Below are positions 58,812 through 64,000 of a DNA stretch of 64,000 nt, one piece after another. Positions within the stretch are counted from its first letter, which is position 1. The number at the start of each line of letters is the position of its first letter. Source of the DNA: Caulobacter sp. (GTDB lineage Bacteria > Pseudomonadota > Alphaproteobacteria > Caulobacterales > Caulobacteraceae); contig JARWZW010000005.1 of the NCBI GenBank assembly GCA_029866155.1, forward strand, positions 19,560 through 83,559, in the 5' to 3' direction. The translations under genes and the position numbers were made by a program. Below the pieces are notes generated by a model that was given only the letters and a program-made list of their open reading frames with translations, was not told where the DNA came from and searched no databases.

Positions 58812-59960
58812 TCAGAGCATGTCGTCCCGGGTCGGCAGCCCCAGCAACACCCGGCCGGCCAGTTCAAACACCTGGGACGCCACCATGATGTGGTGGGTGA
58901 TGACATGGGCGTCCCGGAACCGCCTCTGAAGCGGGCTTTCGAGAAACACGGCCGCGCCGCCGCCAAGGTCATAGACCGTGCGGGTCACATCGGCCCCGAC
59001 CTGGGCGGCCTGGGCGCAGGCCAGACGCAGTCGTGCGCGGTCCCTGATGTCTGTGGTTCCCGTGTGGCGCACGCTGTCCCACAACATCTGGATGGTCTCG
59101 AAATAGCGGGCTCGGGCGCCGTCCAGCGCGGCCGTGGCTTTCGCGAACTCGGCCTGGACGGTGTTGCGTTCGGCCAGGGACCGCTGGGAGCCCTGGGACT
59201 TGCTGGAAGCCGCCTGGGCCGCAAAGGCGGCCAGGGCGCCCCGGGCGTTGCCCAGGGCCACCGCCGCAACGCCCATGGCCAGGATGCCGAAGGGTGGAAA
59301 GCGGAAGACCTCCCCCTCGGCTAGGGGCGGGTCGGTCTGCAGGGCGACGCTGCGGCCCTTGGGAACCAGGAGATCCTTGACCGACAGGTCAAGGCTGCCG
59401 GTGCCGCAGAGGCCGGCGGTGCGCCAGGTATCGATCAGTTCGACGTCCGCCGCCTCGAAGATCATCATCCGGTGCAGGGGCGCGCCGGCAGGGTCGAGCA
59501 TCGGACCGCCCTCGCCCATCAGCATGGCGCCCCCGGCCAGCCAGCGGCAGTTCTGGGACCCGCTACCCCATTTCCAGCGGCCGGTGACCCGCCAGTGATC
59601 GCCCACGTCCACAGCCTTGCCCATGGGGGCGAAGACGCCGCCGGTGATGACGTCGGGATCGGCGAACATCGTCGCAGCCAGGTCCTGGGGCAGGCGGGCC
59701 GACAGCATGGCGGTGGTGGCGCCGATCATCAGGCACCAGCCGGCCGAGGCGTCGCCCTCGGCCAGGGCCTCGATCGTTCTGGCGACCGTCAGGGGGTCGG
59801 ACTGCAGCCCGCCGATCCCGGCCGGGATCAGCATCCGGAACAGGCCGGCCTGCGCCAGTTTTGTCGCCAGATCAGCCGGCAGGCGCCGGGCCTGTTCGAT
59901 CTCGGGGGCGCGGGCCAGAAGTTCCGGCTGGAAGGACCTGGCGATATCGACCGGGGTCAT
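58812..59960 (-). CDS. Acyl-CoA dehydrogenase-like flavoprotein (group D monooxygenase/HsaA-like)
   Basis: A 382-aa protein of the acyl-CoA dehydrogenase fold. Features LIPAGIGGLQSDPLTVARTIEALAEGDASAGW, GGVFAPMGKAVDVGDHWRVTGRWKWGSGSQ and the C-terminal GGGAAVFLESPLQRRFRDAHVITHHIMV (about residues 338-365) match two-component flavin monooxygenase relatives such as HpaB/HsaA-type and DszC-like enzymes more than beta-oxidation dehydrogenases. It lacks the typical GGxGF(T/L) end. It is the last gene of a four-gene operon, 16 bases after the true dehydrogenase. It could hydroxylate a substrate or act as a dehydrogenase. Confidence 0.75.
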   Translation of the reverse strand: MTPVDIARSFQPELLARAPEIEQARRLPADLATKLAQAGLFRMLIPAGIGGLQSDPLTVARTIEALAEGDASAGWCLMIGATTAMLSARLPQDLAATMFADPDVITGGVFAPMGKAVDVGDHWRVTGRWKWGSGSQNCRWLAGGAMLMGEGGPMLDPAGAPLHRMMIFEAADVELIDTWRTAGLCGTGSLDLSVKDLLVPKGRSVALQTDPPLAEGEVFRFPPFGILAMGVAAVALGNARGALAAFAAQAASSKSQGSQRSLAERNTVQAEFAKATAALDGARARYFETIQMLWDSVRHTGTTDIRDRARLRLACAQAAQVGADVTRTVYDLGGGAAVFLESPLQRRFRDAHVITHHIMVASQVFELAGRVLLGLPTRDDML

Positions 59961-59976
59961 GTCGCTCTCTGTTCCG

Positions 59977-61134
59977 TCAACCCGCCAGCCGCCAGAGGGC
60001 GGCCAGGTTGTTGCGCTGCATGTTGGACGAGCCGCCGACGATGGGCATGCTGAGCAGGTCGCGAACATTCCGCTCGATGTCGTAGTCGGCGCTCATGGCA
60101 TAGGCGCCCATGACCTTCTGGCAGGCCAGGGCGATCTCGACCCCGGTCTCGGCGATGAACAGCTTGGCCATGGAGGTCTCCACCGCACAGGGCTGTCCGG
60201 CGCTGGCCAGGCGCGCGGCGTTGTAGAGCATCAGACGGCAGGCCTCGAGACGGGTCCGGGCGTCGACCAGGGCATGGCGGACGGCCTGGTGGCCGCTGAC
60301 CGGCTTGCCGAACTGCACCCGCTGCTGGGCGTAGTCCCAGGCCTCTTCCATGGCCGCCTGGGCAAGGCCGAAGGCGACGGCGCTGATCTCCAGCTTCTCG
60401 ATATCCAGGGCCCGGCCGGCCAGCATGCCCCAGCCCCGGTTCCATTTCTCCGGCCCGCCGACGATGGCGCTGGCCGGCAGCCGGACGCTGTCGAAATGCA
60501 CATCCGAGGACAGGGTGTAGCGCAGGTTCACATGGTCGATGGGGGTGATGGTCACCCCGGGGGCGTCTGTCGGGATCAGGACGAAGGACAGGCCCTGTCT
60601 TGCCGGCGCCTCGGGATCGCTGCGGACCAGGCAATAGATGTAGTCGGAGAAATCGGCCCCGGTGCACCAGCGCTTGGCGCCGTCGATGATGATCTCGTCG
60701 CCCTCCCGCCGGGCGCGGGTGGCGACGGCCGACAGGTCGCCCCCGACATCGGGTTCCGACAGGCCATAGGCGAAGAACAGCTCGCCCCGGGCCAGGCGGG
60801 GCAGCAGCTCGGCCTTCTGTTCCGGGGACCCGTTCTCCAGGATGTTCATGCCGCCATAGAAGGCGCACTGGATGAAGGGACCGGCGAGGAAGGACCCGGC
60901 GCGGCAGAGCTCCTCGATGGCGGCCACGGCGGCGTGGATATCGACGCCCGAGCCGCCATGCTCTTCCGGCACGGTCAGGCCGCAGAGGCCCATCCCGGCC
61001 AGTTCGGCAAACAGGTCGCGGGGGAAGCTGTGGGCCTGGTCCCAGGCGCGGCGCTTTTCGCGCGGGGCCTTTTCAAGGACGAACCGCGACAGCTGGCGAC
61101 GCAGTTCGAGGATGTGATCGGGCTCTGTCATCAT
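59977..61134 (-). CDS. Acyl-CoA dehydrogenase
   Basis: A 385-aa FAD dehydrogenase. FFAYGLSEPDVGGDLSAVATRARREGDEIIIDGAKRWCTGADFSDY holds the FAD-binding segments. The C-terminal MGAYAMSADYDIERNVRDLLSMPIVGGSSNMQRNNLA carries the GGSSNMQ form in place of the more usual GGTSEIQ. It starts 4 bases inside the upstream hydratase gene (ATGA), so they are co-translated. It would introduce the double bond that the hydratase then uses. Confidence 0.88.
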   Translation of the reverse strand: MMTEPDHILELRRQLSRFVLEKAPREKRRAWDQAHSFPRDLFAELAGMGLCGLTVPEEHGGSGVDIHAAVAAIEELCRAGSFLAGPFIQCAFYGGMNILENGSPEQKAELLPRLARGELFFAYGLSEPDVGGDLSAVATRARREGDEIIIDGAKRWCTGADFSDYIYCLVRSDPEAPARQGLSFVLIPTDAPGVTITPIDHVNLRYTLSSDVHFDSVRLPASAIVGGPEKWNRGWGMLAGRALDIEKLEISAVAFGLAQAAMEEAWDYAQQRVQFGKPVSGHQAVRHALVDARTRLEACRLMLYNAARLASAGQPCAVETSMAKLFIAETGVEIALACQKVMGAYAMSADYDIERNVRDLLSMPIVGGSSNMQRNNLAALWRLAG

Positions 61135-61931
61135 TCGCCCGTCAGTCTGGGGGCCCGGCGTTCGCGGAAGGCGTTGACCGCCTCGGCCCGGTCGGCGGTC
61201 ATGTTGGACAGCATCTCATAGGCCACGGCGGCGTCGCTGTTGCTGACGGCCAGTTGCTTGAGGGCGATATTGGCGACGGTCTTGGTCCAGCGGACCGCCC
61301 AGCGGGGATTGGCGAGGATCTTTCCGGCCAGTTCCGCCACCTTGGCGTCCAGCTCCGCTGCCGGGACCGCATAGTTGATCAGGCCCATCTTCGCCGCCTC
61401 ATCGGCCCGCAGCAGATCGCCGGTCAGCAGCATCTCCTTGGCCCGGGCATAGCCGATCAGCTGGGGCCAGATCACCGCCCCGCCATCCCCGGCCACCAGC
61501 CCGACCTTCACATGGGGATCGCCGATCCTGGCCGTCTCATCGGCGATGATGACGTCGCAGAGCAGGGCGATGGTGGCGCCGAGCCCGGCCGCGGCGCCGT
61601 TCAGCCGGCAGATGATCGGCTTTTCCAGGTCCAGCAGGGTGGAGACGATCCGCTTGCCGTCATGGGCGATGGCCCTGAACTTCGCGGGCTGGGCGATCAT
61701 TTCGTCGAACCAGTCGAAGTCCCCGCCGGCGCAGAAGACCCGGCCCTGGCCGGTGAGGATGATCAGGTCGCTGTCCGGGTCGGCCTGCAGGTCGATGAAG
61801 AGGCGGGCCATCTCGTCATGCAGAAGGCCATCCACGACATTGAGGGGCCCCGAGGTGATGGTCACCGTGAGGATCCGGCCATCCCGTTCGAAGCGAAAGC
61901 GGCTGTAGTCCTGGAGGGGAGCGTGAGTCAT
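61131..61931 (-). CDS. Enoyl-CoA hydratase/isomerase family protein
   Basis: A 266-aa crotonase. First oxyanion region GQGRVFCAGGDFDWF; second LNGAAAGLGATIALLCDVIIADETARIGDPHVKVGLVAGDGGAVIWPQLIGYARAKEML. The usual catalytic glutamates are not both present: the position normally Glu in the P-E-x-G-L motif reads VAGDGGA, with Asp. It may be a decarboxylase, isomerase or lyase rather than a hydratase. It is second in the operon, 9 bases after the CurA-like gene. Confidence 0.85.
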   Translation of the reverse strand: MTHAPLQDYSRFRFERDGRILTVTITSGPLNVVDGLLHDEMARLFIDLQADPDSDLIILTGQGRVFCAGGDFDWFDEMIAQPAKFRAIAHDGKRIVSTLLDLEKPIICRLNGAAAGLGATIALLCDVIIADETARIGDPHVKVGLVAGDGGAVIWPQLIGYARAKEMLLTGDLLRADEAAKMGLINYAVPAAELDAKVAELAGKILANPRWAVRWTKTVANIALKQLAVSNSDAAVAYEMLSNMTADRAEAVNAFRERRAPRLTGE

Positions 61932-61940
61932 GACTGGCCT

Positions 61941-62990
61941 TTAGCTAGGGTCAGGCGCGAGGCGGACGAGGCGGCGACCGAAGTTTTCACCCCGGAACAG
62001 GCCGCAGAAGGCCTCAGGGAAGTTCTCGACCCCGTCAAATTCCTCGATGGCGATCTTCAAAGAGCCGTCGGCGATCCGGCCGGCCATGACCGCCTGGGCC
62101 TCGGGGAACTGCCGCAGATCGTCAAACACCACCAGCCCCTCCATCCGCACCCGATGGGTGATGAAGACCGCCGTGTTCCTCAGGCCGTAGCGGCTGGCCG
62201 GGTCGATATTGTAGTCGGCCACCTGGCCCGACACGACCACCCGGCCACGCAGCCGCATCAGGGGCAGGACCCGGTCGACGCTTTCATTGCCGACATTGTC
62301 GAACAGGATATCCACCCCCTTGGGACAGGCGGCGGCGATGGCGGCGGTCAGGTCGGGCTCGGCCTTGTAGTCGATGACCGCGTCAAACCCGGCCTCGTCC
62401 TTCAGCCAGGCGCATTTGCGCGGGCCCCCGGCGACGCCCACCACCCGCATGCCCAGGGCCTTGCCCAGTTGTCCGGCGGTGGCGCCGACCGGGCCGGCGG
62501 CGCTGGTGACCAGCAGGGTCTCACCCTCCCTGGCCTGGCCGACCCGGTTGAGGCCGAACCAGGCGGTCATGCCGGGGACGCCCAGCACCCCGATCCAGGC
62601 CCCCAGGGGCACACCCCGGGCGGTCCATTCGGCAGGGATCTTCTGGATGAAGCCCCGGCCGTCGGAGACGATATGCTCGCGCCAGCCGCCGCCAGCGGCG
62701 ATGACATCGCCCGCGGCAAAGCCGGGATTGCGGCTGTCGGTCACCTGGGCCACGGCAAAACCGTCGATCCCCTCGCCGATCTTCATGGCCCCGGCATAGC
62801 TGTCGCCGCCCGACAGGCGCGAGCGCATGCCCGGGTCGACGGAGGCCAGAATGGTGCGGGCGATGAACTGGCCCTCGGCCAGGTCCGGCAACTCTGCGGT
62901 TTCAAGCCGGAAATCTTGCGGAACCGGCGCGCCATCGACGTGACGGGCCAGAACCCAGCGGCGGGTCAGTGTGGTCAAGCAGCCTCCCAT
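61941..62990 (-). CDS. CurA-like NADP-dependent oxidoreductase
   Basis: A 349-aa zinc-independent medium-chain reductase. N-terminal RRWVLARHVDGAPVPQDFRLE is typical. The cofactor segment is LLVTSAAGPVGATAGQLGKALGMRVVGVAGGPRKCAWL (about 172-209). It probably reduces the double bond of a 2-enone or 2-enoyl compound. First gene of the four-gene operon 62990-58812. A second family member lies at 13038-14054. Confidence 0.87.
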   Translation of the reverse strand: MGGCLTTLTRRWVLARHVDGAPVPQDFRLETAELPDLAEGQFIARTILASVDPGMRSRLSGGDSYAGAMKIGEGIDGFAVAQVTDSRNPGFAAGDVIAAGGGWREHIVSDGRGFIQKIPAEWTARGVPLGAWIGVLGVPGMTAWFGLNRVGQAREGETLLVTSAAGPVGATAGQLGKALGMRVVGVAGGPRKCAWLKDEAGFDAVIDYKAEPDLTAAIAAACPKGVDILFDNVGNESVDRVLPLMRLRGRVVVSGQVADYNIDPASRYGLRNTAVFITHRVRMEGLVVFDDLRQFPEAQAVMAGRIADGSLKIAIEEFDGVENFPEAFCGLFRGENFGRRLVRLAPDPS

Positions 62991-63130
62991 CGCCGGTCTC
63001 GGCCGGCGTTCAGCGGGGGGAGCGTATTGGCTGGACGGGTGTCAGGGAAGGGGAATCCGTCCGGCGACGAACCCGACTTTCTCCCGAGCAGGGACCATCC
63101 GGGGGCGTTGGTCCGGCAGGCGGAAATCTG
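62991..63130. other. Upstream region of the four-gene catabolic operon
   Basis: No gene supported. No palindromic operator like the TetR sites at 39092 and 42921 is seen here, so this operon appears to be controlled separately. Confidence 0.3.
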
Positions 63131-63391
63131 ATGGAGTGAAACCACGGCTGACGGTCGGGTTGAGACAATACCGGGGGCTATGGGCGGAAAGCCCATCATC
63201 CGTGCGCCCGGATTCCTGTGGAGGTCATTCTCCGGGAATGCGGGCATGGATCACCGGACTATGTGGCTGATCTGGTCCCCAGGTTGACAGTAGAGGACGT
63301 TCAGGCGGCTTTGGCCCATGCAGCCGACCGGCACGCGAACGCGCATCCGCACGCCGCCGAGTCGATGGCCGGTTTTCTGGTCGATGAGTGA
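63131..63391 (+). pseudogene. Decayed DUF433 family gene (antitoxin-like), frameshifted
   Basis: Three plus-strand pieces align in order to a DUF433 protein. The first, from ATG 63131, would read MEW-KPRLTV if one base were restored after position 63138. The second is open at 63180 (MGGKPIIR). After a one-base loss near 63201-63206 (CGTGCGCCC where CGTGGCGCC is expected) the third piece reads RIPVEVILREC, then DYVADLVPRLTVEDVQAALAHAAD, and stops at 63391. Intact DUF433 proteins read GGKPVIRGTRIPV and PxLTxEDVRAALAYAA. So at least two frameshifts disable it. No toxin partner is visible nearby. Confidence 0.65.
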
Positions 63392-63559
63392 GTCGACAGG
63401 TTCATTTTGCAGGCGCTTGCGGAAGCTGTTCACGAAATGACCGCCATCCCGGAAGCTCCGCCGCTCGTTGCAGCCGGCCGGGGACCCGAAAGCCTTCCTT
63501 TGCGAAAGGGTTCCGGCCCGAGTTTTCACAGGGCCTCGGTGGAAAGCGAACGTCGCCGG
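63392..63559. other. Short intergenic stretch
   Basis: No gene supported. A minus-strand frame over 63251-63529 is mostly antisense to the DUF433 remnant. Confidence 0.3.
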
Positions 63560-64000
63560 TCAGTCAGTTTTCCCGGCGAGGCGTGCCGTCTGTCCCGCCG
63601 TCGGTTGAGGCACTCTTTTGAGACGGGGATAGACGCCCGGCGCCTGCGGGCTCGTTAGACTGAGGATGTCGCCGGAGATAGTCCCCTCATATTCAACCGT
63701 CTCCGCCAAAGCGGACCCGTCGCTTCGCTTCCATTCGTGAACGACCCTGAATGCGATCTGGTTTCCGTTTATCGCGGCCGGCCAAATATCACCGCCATAG
63801 CAACCACCCTCGCAGATCGTGAACACCACGGTGGGCTGGCTCTTGCTGGCGTCGAGTTCCACTTCAAATCCGTCCGCGTCGCCCGTTTCCTCACTGTATC
63901 TGACGTCGCTGTAAACGCCGCTCAGGGCGGAGGCAGGTGTTTCCGCGCAGCCTGTGAGGGCACTGGATATGAAAAACAGGGCGGCAGTTCGGAGCATCAT
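63560..64000 (-). CDS. Small putative lipoprotein, unknown function (start at window edge)
   Basis: A 146-aa protein with a lipoprotein signal ending in a lipobox (ALTGC, Cys18). The mature part is short and beta-rich (YSDVRYSEETGDADGFEVELDASK, FTICEGGCYGGDIWPAAINGNQIAFRVV) with a CEGGC cysteine pair. The domain layout resembles small periplasmic lipoproteins that I cannot name. Two ATG codons lie at the very edge of the window (64000 and 63997), so the true start might be further out, but the signal peptide looks complete. Confidence 0.7.
   Translation of the reverse strand: MMLRTAALFFISSALTGCAETPASALSGVYSDVRYSEETGDADGFEVELDASKSQPTVVFTICEGGCYGGDIWPAAINGNQIAFRVVHEWKRSDGSALAETVEYEGTISGDILSLTSPQAPGVYPRLKRVPQPTAGQTARLAGKTD

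Noticed and set aside
59617..63131. Two plus-strand frames of over 500 codons opposite the four-gene operon
   Set aside because: Antisense shadows spanning several real genes, with Gly/His/Gln-rich composition and no motif.
1..64000. CRISPR arrays, rRNA, prophage or transposase genes
   Set aside because: None was seen: repeats present are REP-like or long intergenic repeats without regular spacers, and no transposase or integrase motif appears.

Overview
The window is GC-rich bacterial chromosome that most resembles a Caulobacterales alphaproteobacterium (Phenylobacterium/Caulobacter-like). The pointers are a hisS-hisZ-hisG operon, a small SRP RNA just upstream of dnaX, three large TonB-dependent receptors, many acyl-CoA dehydrogenase/enoyl-CoA hydratase genes, a ZnuD-type receptor, and REP-like intergenic repeats. 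This is inference from gene content; there is no rRNA or other species marker. I found no tRNA, CRISPR array, prophage or intact transposase.

Layout. 1-16.3 kb holds housekeeping and lipid genes: a PCu(A)C copper chaperone lipoprotein, an acyl-CoA synthetase, an M13 metallopeptidase, the hisSZG operon, pgi, a DsbD/ScsB-like reductase, a CurA-like oxidoreductase with a small hot-dog protein, a SapC-family protein and a MaoC hydratase. 16.3-26.9 kb holds a ZnuD-like receptor behind a candidate Zur box, a PAP2 acid phosphatase, a GNAT, the aguA-aguB putrescine pair, a second receptor behind two candidate Pho boxes, an ArnT-like glycosyltransferase and a periplasmic MsrA. 27-31.2 kb is the replication/repair block ffs-dnaX-ybaB-recR, interrupted by an SDR gene.

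31.4-37 kb is the most unusual part. Four partly degenerate copies of a long intergenic repeat surround a GAF/PAS hybrid histidine kinase and a DUF3422 membrane protein. One copy supplies the last codons of the kinase. Copies 2 and 3 are close to 500 bp each and bracket the DUF3422 gene. nudC follows.

38.3-42.9 kb looks like a regulon: a TetR repressor, a divergent acyl-CoA dehydrogenase, and an opposing operon of enoyl-CoA hydratase, nitronate monooxygenase-like flavoprotein and GST. Both promoter regions carry almost the same 20-bp palindromic motif (18 of 20 positions), in the same orientation and at a similar distance from the start codon. I consider this the best new regulatory observation here.

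43-64 kb holds accessory metabolism and envelope genes: MAPEG, arylsulfatase, a beta-lactamase-fold hydrolase, a Baeyer-Villiger type monooxygenase, a DUF882/L,D-transpeptidase pair, an acyl-CoA dehydrogenase, a third receptor, an adenine-deaminase-like gene, a glycine-zipper protein, and a four-gene beta-oxidation-like operon. It ends with a decayed DUF433 gene and a lipoprotein. Function calls rest on motifs read by eye and on family knowledge; no searches were run.
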